A model generated the notes under the pieces. That model was not told where the DNA came from. It saw only the letters and a program-made list of their open reading frames with translations, and made no database searches. The translations under genes were made by a program, and so were the position numbers. DNA of 64,000 nucleotides, taken from NCBI RefSeq assembly GCF_014762685.1, contig NZ_JABURM010000005.1, positions 682,001 to 746,000 on the forward strand. Direction: 5' to 3'. This DNA comes from Gracilimonas sp. (GTDB lineage Bacteria; Bacteroidota; Rhodothermia; Balneolales; Balneolaceae). Positions 54,424 to 63,177 of this stretch are shown here, piece after piece (positions within the stretch are counted from its first letter, which is position 1; each line of letters begins with the position of its first letter).

Positions 54424-55572
54424 TTAAACTTCCCGTCCTTTCCAGTATGCCTTCTTACCTGAATAATGATCCCATAAACAACGTGCGGCAAGTATTTCAT
54501 ACCACAAAATAGTAATTGGCTGTAAGAAGCTCATTATTGGATTCCAGCCAAATTTAAAATCAAGCATCCAGCGCTGCACTAAAATAACGGCTACAAGCAG
54601 ACCTGCAAATAATTGCTGTCCGGAGTTCCCTGTAAACAGAATGTAAAATGGGAGTACATATACAATAAATTGCAAGACCGTCATAGTGAGGAATAGGGAA
54701 GTGTTCTTCCCAAATCCGGCAAAGAAATTTTTACGAAGCCCTTCAAAAATTTCTTTATGAGACTGATACATTCTGCAATTGACGGTACCGACTCCATCAT
54801 ACATGCTTAACATCAGTCCATGGTTCTTGATTACTTTTGAGAGTTCAACATCTTCTACAACTTCCTTTTTTACGGAAGTATGCCCTCCGATTTTATTATA
54901 AGCTTCTTTGTTGAAGGCTAAAAACTGTCCACACGCAGCTGCGAACTTAGAACTCATTTTCTTGTGCAGGGATTTTGGCAGCCATTTTGGGACTTTTTCT
55001 ACATATCTAGCGGGTAATAAACTGTAGAGACCGTAGTAAACCATGGGGATAATTAGTTTTTCCCAAAATGTTTTTAGCTTTTGCTTAGGCCAAACTGTTA
55101 TCACATCTGATTTCTGTAACGCATTTACAGCCTTTGAGATAGCGGACTCTTCCAGCCAAACGTCCGCATCAATAAATATCAAATAATCTCCATTGGCGTG
55201 ATTGCTTAGTTGATGACATGCCCATGGTTTTCCTAACCATTCATCCGGCTTCTCATTTCCATTTAGGTGATGCAAATTGTTGATGATTCCGGATAGTTTT
55301 TCCAGAATTACAGGCGTATCATCCGTAGAATTATCATCCAGCACCAGAACCTCAAAGTTGGGATAGTCTTGCTTTAGGGCAGAGGTTACACATGTTTCAA
55401 TTACCTTTTCTTCATTTCTGGCTGGAATGCAAATACTGACTAAGGGAGCACTTTTTCTGCTTCCCGAAAATGGCTGGAATTCCGACAAAGAACGAAATTC
55501 AAACCAATTACGTGTAAATACTGCAATTGTGAATGTGAGATAGCCCGCGGCAATATATAATAGTAGGTCCAT
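54424..55572 (-). CDS. Family 2 glycosyltransferase, carotenoid CruC/CrtQ-like
   Basis: 382 residues. One N-terminal membrane helix, a GT-A domain with SICIPARNEEKVIE, LDDNSTDDTP, FIDADVWLEES (the DxD metal site) and GGHTSVKKEVVEDVELSK, then three to four C-terminal membrane helices and the ending YWKGREV. This domain order and ending are those of carotenoid glycosyltransferases such as CrtQ and CruC. The assignment relies on the CrtC-like gene and the acyltransferase next to it. Divergent from the crtC-like gene. Confidence 0.85.
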   Translation of the reverse strand: MDLLLYIAAGYLTFTIAVFTRNWFEFRSLSEFQPFSGSRKSAPLVSICIPARNEEKVIETCVTSALKQDYPNFEVLVLDDNSTDDTPVILEKLSGIINNLHHLNGNEKPDEWLGKPWACHQLSNHANGDYLIFIDADVWLEESAISKAVNALQKSDVITVWPKQKLKTFWEKLIIPMVYYGLYSLLPARYVEKVPKWLPKSLHKKMSSKFAAACGQFLAFNKEAYNKIGGHTSVKKEVVEDVELSKVIKNHGLMLSMYDGVGTVNCRMYQSHKEIFEGLRKNFFAGFGKNTSLFLTMTVLQFIVYVLPFYILFTGNSGQQLFAGLLVAVILVQRWMLDFKFGWNPIMSFLQPITILWYEILAARCLWDHYSGKKAYWKGREV

Positions 55573-55631
55573 TGAACGAAAGTTAGCAAACAGAACGTTG
55601 CCGTTCAGTATCAGTATTACGTTATTTAATT

Positions 55632-56699
55632 ATGAATATATCTACAGATTTTACTCAAGTTTCACCTGATACCGGCAAGCCGGAATCAGGCTATGAATGG
55701 TGGTATTTTGATGGAATGAGTGCGGACGGGAAATATGGTTTTTCAGTTATTTTTTATCAGAATAACCCATTTTCTACCAGAAAGATAAAGGAATTAGAGA
55801 ATGGTTCAATAAACCACAAATCTTATCCTGCCGTCAGTATTTCTTTGTATGAGAACAATAAGACGATCTATTATAGTTTCCTTGAATTTGAGGAAAGTGA
55901 TTACGAGTGGAGAGAGGGGGAGTTGATGCTCACTATAGGGCGGGATTCATTCAGCTATTCTATTTCAGGGGACACAGTGAATATTGAAATAATGCTAAAT
56001 CAACAGTTAGCATCAGGGCATAAAATCCGGGGAACTATTTCAGGGAGTGGATGCTTAACTGCATCAAATTTAATACAATCTATGGATGAAGACCGGCACC
56101 TGTGGAATTTGATACTGCCATCTATGAACCTGGAGGCTGATATTGATTTATACGGAAGGCGGGGGGAGGAACGGGTTCATTTTCATGGGAAAGGCTATCA
56201 TGACCATAACACAGGGTTTGAACCCATGAAGGAAAGTTTCAAGGATTGGTATTGGGGCAGATACCACTTTGAGGATTTTACATTGGTGTATTACTTGATG
56301 CAAAAACATGATGCCTCACAATTTGAAGGCTGGCTTATTGATAAAAAAAATCAGTCCGTTTTGGAGCATTTGACGGAAATTAATTTGGACTATTATACCC
56401 GAAATTGGTTTGGCTTGAATTCAGCACGAAAAATAGAGATAATAGAAGATCAGGTAACTGTAAATATTCAATATAGTAATAAGATTGACGACGGCCCTTT
56501 TTATCAGCGTTTTATTGGTAATTCTATAATTAACTATAATGGTCAAGTTCATGCAGCTCAAGGAATTTCGGAGTATTTACGTCCTAAACGAATATATAAA
56601 AAGTCGTTTTGGCCTTTAGTGCATATGAGGCTTCGTTATGTTGGGGAGAAGCCGCATTGGGTGCAAAAATCAGCCTTAATGTATCCCTGGACATGGTAA
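55632..56699 (+). CDS. crtC: Carotenoid 1,2-hydratase, CrtC-like
   Basis: 355 residues related to hydroxyneurosporene synthase, which adds water to the 1,2 double bond of acyclic carotene ends. The start GYEWWYFDGMSADGKYGFSVIFYQ is a hallmark, and the centre contains GKGYHDHNTGFEPM and WYWGRYHFEDFTLVYY. The hydroxyl formed is the site where a glycosyl group can be attached. crtB, crtI and cyclase genes are not in the window, so the pigment end product cannot be read from here. Confidence 0.85.
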   Translation: MNISTDFTQVSPDTGKPESGYEWWYFDGMSADGKYGFSVIFYQNNPFSTRKIKELENGSINHKSYPAVSISLYENNKTIYYSFLEFEESDYEWREGELMLTIGRDSFSYSISGDTVNIEIMLNQQLASGHKIRGTISGSGCLTASNLIQSMDEDRHLWNLILPSMNLEADIDLYGRRGEERVHFHGKGYHDHNTGFEPMKESFKDWYWGRYHFEDFTLVYYLMQKHDASQFEGWLIDKKNQSVLEHLTEINLDYYTRNWFGLNSARKIEIIEDQVTVNIQYSNKIDDGPFYQRFIGNSIINYNGQVHAAQGISEYLRPKRIYKKSFWPLVHMRLRYVGEKPHWVQKSALMYPWTW

Positions 56700-56714
56700 C
56701 CTAAATAATTAAGG

Positions 56715-57380
56715 CTAAAACTGAGGCTTGAAACCTTCATCAGTGAAACCTGCAACTTCCCTCAGCGACAGTAAATTTTGATGAATATCTCTTTGAAATA
56801 ATTCTGTTAATATATTTCTGCCCAAAGAGTTATTATGATTAACTGATTTTCCTATTGATAAATACAGCTCCGGTTTGCTGCTTCGAAGAAAATGGGAGTA
56901 AATAGCGATTGGCACAAAGTCTGCATCCTTGCAATTTGTATAAAGCCAGGCGAGCCCTTGTTTGAAATCCGGCTCTGAATTTGATGCCGGGGTAATCTTC
57001 CCTTCGGGATAAATAAATAAACTGGCATTATCTCTTTTCATTGATTCCAGGGCATATCTGAGAGAAGACAGGGAGGATTTAGGATTATCCAAGTCAATTG
57101 AGAAAGCTCCTATTTTACTGAAGAAGGTATATTGACGCATTTGCTTGTCTTCCATCAGAGCCCGGGCGTTTTGGTGCAGAAAGTTTCGATTCAGATACAA
57201 AGGGATCAATCCATCCCACCACAGATTATGGTTCAGGAAATAAATGGTTTTTGATTGCGGAGCCGGCTGATATTCTTGTTTTACCCAGACTTGCTTAAAT
57301 CTGCGTTTTAAAGACCATCTGGTGTAATGATCAAAAAACCAGATGAAAAAAGAGGATTCGTCGGCGGGGATGATATTCAC
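56715..57380 (-). CDS. Lysophospholipid-acyltransferase-family protein, CruD-like candidate
   Basis: 221 residues, no clear helix. The PlsC HX4D motif is present as FLNHNLWWDG (near residue 50), with the second block FIYPEGKITPAS near residue 134. Enzymes of this fold that act on glycosylated carotenoids are called CruD. The link here is by position, 15 bp from the convergent crtC-like gene and near the glycosyltransferase; a phospholipid or other acceptor is also possible. Confidence 0.75.
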   Translation of the reverse strand: MNIIPADESSFFIWFFDHYTRWSLKRRFKQVWVKQEYQPAPQSKTIYFLNHNLWWDGLIPLYLNRNFLHQNARALMEDKQMRQYTFFSKIGAFSIDLDNPKSSLSSLRYALESMKRDNASLFIYPEGKITPASNSEPDFKQGLAWLYTNCKDADFVPIAIYSHFLRSSKPELYLSIGKSVNHNNSLGRNILTELFQRDIHQNLLSLREVAGFTDEGFKPQF

Positions 57381-57432
57381 TTTGTTCTTTTTTTATTGGT
57401 GATAATAGGGTCTTGTACCTTATCTTTCAATC

Positions 57433-58092
57433 ATGAAGAAGCACAGAGACACGCCTTTCGTTCAAATTACGGATCAAGATGTAGAACAATATGCGCTTGA
57501 AATGACCTCAGCTGAGTCTGAGCAAATTAAAGAGCTGGTAGCCTTGTCTGACCAAGAGTTAGAATTTATCGACATGCTGAGCGGAAATTTAGTGGGGCAA
57601 ATGTTGAAGATGCTTATCAAGCTCAGCGGTGCTAAGCGTGTGTTGGAAATAGGTACTTTTACCGGATATTCGGCACTGATGATGGCCGAGGCATTGCCAG
57701 GTGAAGGGCAGGTGATCACTATTGAAATGAATTTGAGATACCAGGAACTGGCTGAAAAGCATTTTGAGAGATTTGATGCTGAGGATAAAATCCGGCTTTT
57801 AAAAGGAAACGCCCGGGAGTTAATGGATGAATTGGAGGGGGAGTTTGATTTGGTTTTCCTGGATGCCGATAAAATTAGTTATCCGCTTTATTTTGAAAAA
57901 TCTATTGCAAAACTGAAGTCAGGAGGGATGTTAATAGTGGATAACGTGCTTTGGAATGGAACGGTTTTACATCCTGATGATGAAAAAGCTGCAGCATTGA
58001 ATCAATTCAATAAAATGGTGGCTGATGATCTGCGAGTTGAGCAGGTTTTGTTACCGGTTAGAGATGGACTTTCTCTGATAAGGAAAAAATAA
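57433..58092 (+). CDS. SAM-dependent O-methyltransferase, catechol-type family
   Basis: 219 residues, cytoplasmic. Rossmann-type motif I is VLEIGTFTGYSAL near residue 70; next come ITIEMNLRYQELA and the metal-binding FDLVFLDADKISY and IVDNVLWNGTV, as in family 3 O-methyltransferases (PF01596). Substrate unknown. Divergent from the acyltransferase gene with about 50 bp between starts. Confidence 0.92.
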   Translation: MKKHRDTPFVQITDQDVEQYALEMTSAESEQIKELVALSDQELEFIDMLSGNLVGQMLKMLIKLSGAKRVLEIGTFTGYSALMMAEALPGEGQVITIEMNLRYQELAEKHFERFDAEDKIRLLKGNARELMDELEGEFDLVFLDADKISYPLYFEKSIAKLKSGGMLIVDNVLWNGTVLHPDDEKAAALNQFNKMVADDLRVEQVLLPVRDGLSLIRKK

Positions 58093-58141
58093 TCTGAGCC
58101 TTAATTTGTTTATATTATAACTGTAAATTAAAAAAAGGATC

Positions 58142-58630
58142 ATGAGAACTTTGGTACTGATTTTATTAATGACGGCAACCGTAGGTATGGCTTGTTCACA
58201 AGTTCCGGGGTTTAACGGGTATCTTATGGAAGAAATGGAAGAAATAGAATCTGGTTACTTTTCAAATTATCCGGAGTCGGGTGAAATTCAAAAGAAAATT
58301 GAAAATCAATTAGTGTTTGAAGAAGAATGGAAGCTGGTCCATGAAGGAATGAGTCCAATCCCGGAAGTTCCAAAGATAAATTTTAATACCCGTGATGTAA
58401 TCTTGTTGATGCTGGAAACCAAGCCTACAGGCGGATTCGGAATTGACAATTTCGAAATTTATGAAAATGATAATCAGATTGGAGTCAGGTATTCAGAAGT
58501 TCATCCGGGGGATGGGTGCGGTACCATCCAGGCACTTACACGTCCTTATAAAATTGTATCTATTCCTAAAACAGAGAAGGATATCCTGTTCCAGAAAGAG
58601 GAAACTGTTATAAATGACTGCAATGATTAA
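58142..58630 (+). CDS. PrcB-like protease-complex lipoprotein
   Basis: 162 residues with a lipoprotein signal (lipobox GMAC, Cys18). The C-terminal half, with INFNTRDVILLMLETKPTGGFGIDNFEIYENDNQIGVRYSEVHPGDGC, resembles the PrcB domain (PF14343), known from the chymotrypsin-like protease complex of Treponema. No protease partner is adjacent. Two pairs of cysteines could form a disulfide in the mature part. Confidence 0.8.
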   Translation: MRTLVLILLMTATVGMACSQVPGFNGYLMEEMEEIESGYFSNYPESGEIQKKIENQLVFEEEWKLVHEGMSPIPEVPKINFNTRDVILLMLETKPTGGFGIDNFEIYENDNQIGVRYSEVHPGDGCGTIQALTRPYKIVSIPKTEKDILFQKEETVINDCND

Positions 58631-58753
58631 TTACGGGTGTTTGATTATTCTTTCTATAGGAAGCATTTTTCGGTAAAGCTTATCTGAATTAGATCATGAC
58701 TCAGATGAGTTTTTTAAAAGAGGTACATTCATTAATTCGGTCTTAAAATAATT

Positions 58754-58761
58754 GAGGAGGG
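58754..58761 (+). promoter_or_regulatory. Unusually strong Shine-Dalgarno site
   Basis: gaggaggg lies 3 bases before ATG 58765. Most starts in this window lack a clear purine-rich site, as is usual in Bacteroidota. Confidence 0.7.
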
Positions 58762-58764
58762 TGT

Positions 58765-59652
58765 ATGAAGGAATCAAAGTGTGCATTTCTATTGGCTGTG
58801 CTTGCAATGGCAGCGATTTTATTTAATACAACTGTTTATGCTCAGAATGTATCTGATCAACCGGTCAAATATAGAATAGTCACCACAGATGGGAATACCT
58901 TTATTGGCACTTTGGTTTCTGAGAATGATGATGAGGTGGTTATTCAGACTGAGAAGCTGGGAAGGATTACCATTAGCAGAGCAGATATTAAGTCTATGGA
59001 AGAAATTAATCCGGCTGATTTAAGGAATGGAGAGTATTGGCATGAAAACCCAAACAGTACGCGATATTTGTTTGCTACAAATGCTCTTGGTCTTAGAAAG
59101 GGAGAAGGTTACTACCAGAACACCTGGGTCTTTTTCAATAATGTGAATTATGGGGTTAGCAACAATGTTTCTTTAGGGGGAGGTTTGATTCCAACTTTTC
59201 TTTTTGGAGACAATTATATCCCGATATGGTTTATGCCTAAGGTATCAATTCCGATTTCAAGTGAATCTTTTCATATAGCTGCAGGCGGCCTTTTTGGAGG
59301 AATAGTTGGGGAGGATAATGCCGGTTTTGGCCTTGCTTATAGTGTAGCAACAATAGGTAATCGAGATAATAATTTATCATTTGGTCTGGGCTATGGATAT
59401 GCTGACGGTAATTGGGCGGATATCCCTTTGCTCAACCTGAGTGGAATGTACAGAATGAGTAAGAATACCTATCTGATAACTGAAAATTATTTTGTAACTG
59501 CGGATGGCAGAAGTGCCGGATTGTTATCTGTGGCTTTTCGGTGGGCGCCTGAGAATTTTGCCGTAGACTTTGGGCTTATCCGTCCTACTGATATTGGTGG
59601 GGATTATATAGGAGTTCCGTGGTTGGGAATCGCCATACCTATTGGTCGATAA
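58765..59652 (+). CDS. Exported beta-barrel candidate, unknown family
   Basis: 295 residues with a signal peptide (cleavage near VYAQN, residue 27). Residues 30-85 form a small all-beta module (YRIVTTDGNTFIGTLVSENDDEVVIQ) of the type seen in other exported beta-rich proteins. The rest is a run of Gly-rich amphipathic strands (for example YGVSNNVSLGGGLIP, LSFGLGYGYADG), suggesting an outer-membrane barrel. The end is IAIPIGR. I do not recognise a family. The strong ribosome binding site suggests abundant expression. Confidence 0.7.
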   Translation: MKESKCAFLLAVLAMAAILFNTTVYAQNVSDQPVKYRIVTTDGNTFIGTLVSENDDEVVIQTEKLGRITISRADIKSMEEINPADLRNGEYWHENPNSTRYLFATNALGLRKGEGYYQNTWVFFNNVNYGVSNNVSLGGGLIPTFLFGDNYIPIWFMPKVSIPISSESFHIAAGGLFGGIVGEDNAGFGLAYSVATIGNRDNNLSFGLGYGYADGNWADIPLLNLSGMYRMSKNTYLITENYFVTADGRSAGLLSVAFRWAPENFAVDFGLIRPTDIGGDYIGVPWLGIAIPIGR

Positions 59653-59704
59653 AGTTGCCAATTTATTGCGATCTTAAGGCAAAACGAATTCAATATCATC
59701 AGAG

Positions 59705-60940
59705 ATGGCTTTAAAGGTGCTAGTTATTGGTAAGGTTTGGCCGGAACCAGATTCTTCTGCAGCAGGATCCAGAATGATTCAGTTGATCGATGTTCTAGGG
59801 GCCGAACATTGGGATATTACTTTTGCTTCAGCAGCTTCACCAAGTTCTTATTCAGTAGATTTGGATGAACTTGGAGTGGCATCAACATCACTAAAACTTA
59901 ACGATTCCTCTTTTAATACATTTGTTACGGATTTGGCTCCGGACCTGATCATCTTTGATCGGTTCATGACCGAAGAACAATTTGGATGGCGTGTTGCTGA
60001 ACATTGCCCGGATGCTTTGAGGATATTAGATACGGAAGATCTGCACTGCCTCAGGCATGCAAGGCATCAAGCCTGGAAGGGCGGGCGGGAGTTTAGTGAG
60101 GCTGATGTATTGAATGACCACGCTAAAAGAGAAATAGCAAGTATTCTTCGATGTGACCTTTCTTTGATGATCTCCGGCTACGAAATGGATATTCTGAAAC
60201 GCATCTTTAAAGTTAATGAGAGCTTACTCTTACACCTTCCATTTTTACTTGATAAGCTATCAAAAAAACAATTAAATTATTGGACTCCATGGGGTAATCG
60301 CAATCACTTTATATCTATTGGGAACTTCCTGCACGAGCCAAACTGGAACGCGGTTTTATATTTAAAGGAAGAAATATGGCCGCTGATTCGTCAGCAATTA
60401 CCCGAAGCTGAGTTGCATATTTACGGAGCATATCCCTCGCAAAAAGTAGAACAACTGCACAACCAAAATGAAGGATTTATGATAAAGGGGAGAGCCGGTG
60501 ACGCCAAAGAAGTGGTTGGAAGTGCGCGGGTATTATTAGCTCCATTGCGTTTTGGTGCCGGACTAAAAGGCAAACTTGTCGAAGCCATGCAATGCGGAAC
60601 CCCAAGTGTAACCACGGAAATCGGAGCGGAGTCTATGCACAGAGACTTGCCCTGGCCGGGATTCATAGAGAATAACTCAAATTCTTTTGCTGAAAAAGCG
60701 GTAGCATTATACGAGGATGAAAAGAAATGGAAGGAAGCTCAGGAAGCCGGAATTCCAATCATCAATCAAGTATATCCAAAAAGGGAATTGGGAGAGAAGT
60801 TGATTCGTAAAATAGATCAATTACGAAACACGCTGAAAACCCATAGAAAACAGAATTTTATCGGGGAGATCTTGCAGCATCACACCGCTGCAAGTACAAA
60901 GTATATGAGCAAATGGATAGAGGCGAAGAACGATCGCTGA
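59705..60940 (+). CDS. GT-B fold glycosyltransferase
   Basis: 411 residues, soluble. The N-terminal Rossmann half begins KVLVIGKVWPEPDSSAAGSRM; the C-terminal half has LHIYGAYPSQKVE and the nucleotide-sugar motif VLLAPLRFGAGLKGKLVEAMQCGTPSVTTEIGAESM typical of GT4-like transferases. Acceptor and donor unknown. It stands alone, without polysaccharide cluster genes nearby. The last 40 residues are a charged tail. Confidence 0.88.
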   Translation: MALKVLVIGKVWPEPDSSAAGSRMIQLIDVLGAEHWDITFASAASPSSYSVDLDELGVASTSLKLNDSSFNTFVTDLAPDLIIFDRFMTEEQFGWRVAEHCPDALRILDTEDLHCLRHARHQAWKGGREFSEADVLNDHAKREIASILRCDLSLMISGYEMDILKRIFKVNESLLLHLPFLLDKLSKKQLNYWTPWGNRNHFISIGNFLHEPNWNAVLYLKEEIWPLIRQQLPEAELHIYGAYPSQKVEQLHNQNEGFMIKGRAGDAKEVVGSARVLLAPLRFGAGLKGKLVEAMQCGTPSVTTEIGAESMHRDLPWPGFIENNSNSFAEKAVALYEDEKKWKEAQEAGIPIINQVYPKRELGEKLIRKIDQLRNTLKTHRKQNFIGEILQHHTAASTKYMSKWIEAKNDR

Positions 60941-60993
60941 TCGCGCTGATTTCACTGATGTTTTGATTTTATCAGCGAAATCTGTGATCAGTA
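60935..60993. repeat. Imperfect inverted repeat between convergent genes
   Basis: Arms ctgatc...gatttc (60936-60952) and gaaatctgtgatcag, plus cgctgat (60944-60950) with atcagcg (60971-60977). Built from ATCAGCG/CGCTGAT heptamers; similar runs occur near 1316-1352. It may act as a two-way terminator. Confidence 0.5.
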
Positions 60994-62133
60994 GAGCTCA
61001 TATTCCAACAACCGGGCATCAATGGTAGAATTATAGAATTCGATACGTTGATTTGTTCTTAACCCGATTTTCTTGGCAAGATCAAAATTCCCTGTGAACA
61101 CATAGCCCCAGTAGCCGGTCGCTTCTTGTTTGAAGAAATCGCCAATTCCTTCGTAGGTAGGCTCCAGGTCTTTTTCATTCCCAATGCGGTCTCCGTAAGG
61201 AGGGTTCAGCATAATCACCCCGGTTTTATCTGAAGGGATTTCAGTTTCTTTAAAATCACATTTCTTGATTTCAATCAAATGATCCACTCCGGCCGTACGG
61301 GCATTTTTCCGGGTAGCATTTACCGCTCGCACATCATGGTCGGTTGCAATGATTCTTCCTTCAAAATCTTTCTCAGACTTATTCTTCAAATCTGTACGTA
61401 AATCGTTCCAGCGCTCTTCATCAAAGCCAAGTATATGCTTGATGCCGTAGTTGGGACGAAGCAAGCCCGGGGCTTTATTAAGGGCCTGTAGCGCAGCTTC
61501 AATGGCAATGGTTCCGCTGCCGCACATAGGATTGATAAAATGTTGTCCGGGTTTCCATTTGCTTGCTAATATCAGCGAAGCAGCCAGAGTTTCTTGCATG
61601 GGAGCAACACTGGTTTCTGTTCTATAACCACGTCGCGAGATAGATTCGCCGGAAGTATCCAAATAGATTTGGGCTCGGTCATTTTTCCAAAAAATGAAGA
61701 CTACGGTTTTGTTCAAATTCGACCCGGAATCCGGACGGGTGCCCGTTTTTTGGCGAATGCGATCTACAATGGCATCTTTGGCTTTAAGGTTCGCAAATTG
61801 TGTATTTGTAACACTCCGGGTTTTGATGAAGGAGGTAACGCTTACATATCCGTGTTTGTCGATATAGTCTTCCCATGGAATTTTTATCAGCTCATTGTAT
61901 AGCTCTTCACCGTTTTTTGGCCTGCAGTCTTTAAGCATAAAATGCACACGATGAGCAGTTCTTAAACTCAGATTTAGCATCATACAGTCATTCAACGTGC
62001 CTTTGGTTTCAATCCCTGCCAGCCGTTCTTTGATAATAGGAAATCCAAGATCCGATAATTCTTGCCTTAAAAGGGGAGTGATTCGCTTGGGACAGGTAAT
62101 AGAAATAGTGCTTGTTTGGGTAAAATCAGCCAT
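60988..62133 (-). CDS. THUMP-domain RNA methyltransferase (RlmL-N/Trm14-like)
   Basis: 381 residues. N-terminal THUMP RNA-binding domain (about 1-160, with LRTAHRVHFMLKDCRPK), then a Rossmann SAM domain with HFINPMCGSGTIAIEAAL (motif I, near residue 205) and the catalytic LNPPYGDRIG (motif IV, near 315). Predicted guanine-N2 methylation of 23S rRNA or tRNA. It matches the N-terminal part of RlmL without the RlmK extension. Confidence 0.9.
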   Translation of the reverse strand: MADFTQTSTISITCPKRITPLLRQELSDLGFPIIKERLAGIETKGTLNDCMMLNLSLRTAHRVHFMLKDCRPKNGEELYNELIKIPWEDYIDKHGYVSVTSFIKTRSVTNTQFANLKAKDAIVDRIRQKTGTRPDSGSNLNKTVVFIFWKNDRAQIYLDTSGESISRRGYRTETSVAPMQETLAASLILASKWKPGQHFINPMCGSGTIAIEAALQALNKAPGLLRPNYGIKHILGFDEERWNDLRTDLKNKSEKDFEGRIIATDHDVRAVNATRKNARTAGVDHLIEIKKCDFKETEIPSDKTGVIMLNPPYGDRIGNEKDLEPTYEGIGDFFKQEATGYWGYVFTGNFDLAKKIGLRTNQRIEFYNSTIDARLLEYELY

Positions 62134-62223
62134 GAGTGGATTTTGTATTCAAAATAAAAAGATATAAAAAATGGAGTCCTCCTTGCGAAGAACTCCACGG
62201 TTAAATTCGATAGAAGTCGGAAA

Positions 62224-62655
62224 TCAGTTTACGATTTCAACTAATTCGATATCAAAGGTCAGGTCTTTGCCTGCAAGTGGATGGTTGGCATCAATAATGA
62301 TGTTTTCCTCTTCTACTTTAGTAATCTGAACCGGAACGGGTTGTCCGTTTGGTTGATTCAATTGAAGCTGCATGCCTACCTGAGGCTCTATATCTTCAGG
62401 AAGCTGACTTTTTTCGATTGTAACTTCTAAATCTTCTCTGCGATCGCCATAAGCATCGGCAGATTCAATACTTGCTGTGGTTTTATCTCCAACTTCTAAA
62501 CCAACTACAGCTTTTTCAAAACCGGGAATCAATTTTCCTTCTCCCAGTGTTACTTCAAGTGGATCTCTTGATTCAGAAGTATCAAAAACTGATCCGTCTT
62601 CTAATTTTCCAGTGTAGTGGACTTTTACGGTGTCACCGTCTTTTACTTTAGACAA
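62224..62655 (-). CDS. FKBP-type peptidyl-prolyl isomerase (SlyD-like)
   Basis: 143 residues from TTG 62655 (SKVKDGDTVKVHYTGKLEDGSVFDTS). The family signature GLEVGDKTTASI and the insert-in-flap pattern EDIEPQVGMQLQLNQP, ending HPLAGKDLTFDIELVEI, are those of SlyD-type enzymes. A longer frame from 62715 would start upstream of the -7 box at 62693-62700, so I reject it. Catalyses proline isomerisation, often acting as a chaperone. The metal-binding C-terminal tail of E. coli SlyD is absent. Confidence 0.93.
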   Translation of the reverse strand: MSKVKDGDTVKVHYTGKLEDGSVFDTSESRDPLEVTLGEGKLIPGFEKAVVGLEVGDKTTASIESADAYGDRREDLEVTIEKSQLPEDIEPQVGMQLQLNQPNGQPVPVQITKVEEENIIIDANHPLAGKDLTFDIELVEIVN

Positions 62656-62692
62656 AATAAATCTTGTTTTAATTGTGAATATATTGTTCTTA

Positions 62693-62700
62693 CAAAGATA
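62693..62700 (-). promoter_or_regulatory. Candidate -7 box for the FKBP gene
   Basis: TATCTTTG on the minus strand matches TAnnTTTG exactly, 38 bp upstream of TTG 62655. No good -33 TTG is found at the expected distance. Confidence 0.4.
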
Positions 62701-62742
62701 CGTAATATTCAACACTTTTGAGGATTGTAAACACCTATTAAC

Positions 62743-63171
62743 ATGATCAGCGATAACAAAGACATTCAGCAGGTATTAAAACAGTCAAAAACAGTGGCAA
62801 TGATTGGCTGTTCACCCAATGTGTACCGTACAAGCAATTATGCCGCCAGGTTTTTAAAGGAGAGAGGGTATCGTGTGATCCCGGTGAATCCGCAGGCAGA
62901 GGATATTTACGGCGAAAAAAGCTACGATAAATTAACCGATATCCCTCAGGATGTGCATATTGATATCGTCAATGTATTTCGAAATTCGGAATTCTCAGCT
63001 GAGGCTGCTCAAGATGTAGCCGACTGGAAAGAAAAAACTGGTCAAAATCCGGTAATCTGGACACAGCTTGATGTTTCATCCCCTGAAGCTGAAAGGATTG
63101 CTGAAGAAAACAACCTGCAGTACATCAAAAACCGCTGTATTATGGTAGAATGGGATAGGAATTTTAAATAA
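62743..63171 (+). CDS. CoA-binding domain protein (YccU-like)
   Basis: 142 residues. Rossmann-type CoA-binding fold with VAMIGCSPNVYRTSNYAARFLKERGYRVIPVNP near the start and IDIVNVFRNSEFS, NPVIWTQLDVSSPEA, KNRCIMVEW afterwards. Proteins of this type are single-domain relatives of succinyl-CoA synthetase; their role is undefined. Divergent from the FKBP gene. Confidence 0.92.
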   Translation: MISDNKDIQQVLKQSKTVAMIGCSPNVYRTSNYAARFLKERGYRVIPVNPQAEDIYGEKSYDKLTDIPQDVHIDIVNVFRNSEFSAEAAQDVADWKEKTGQNPVIWTQLDVSSPEAERIAEENNLQYIKNRCIMVEWDRNFK

Positions 63172-63177
63172 GATAAT

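Noticed and set aside
58699-58715. A terminator (actc-agat-gagt then T6) after the PrcB-like gene
   Set aside because: The stem is only 4 bp; too weak to list as a feature.
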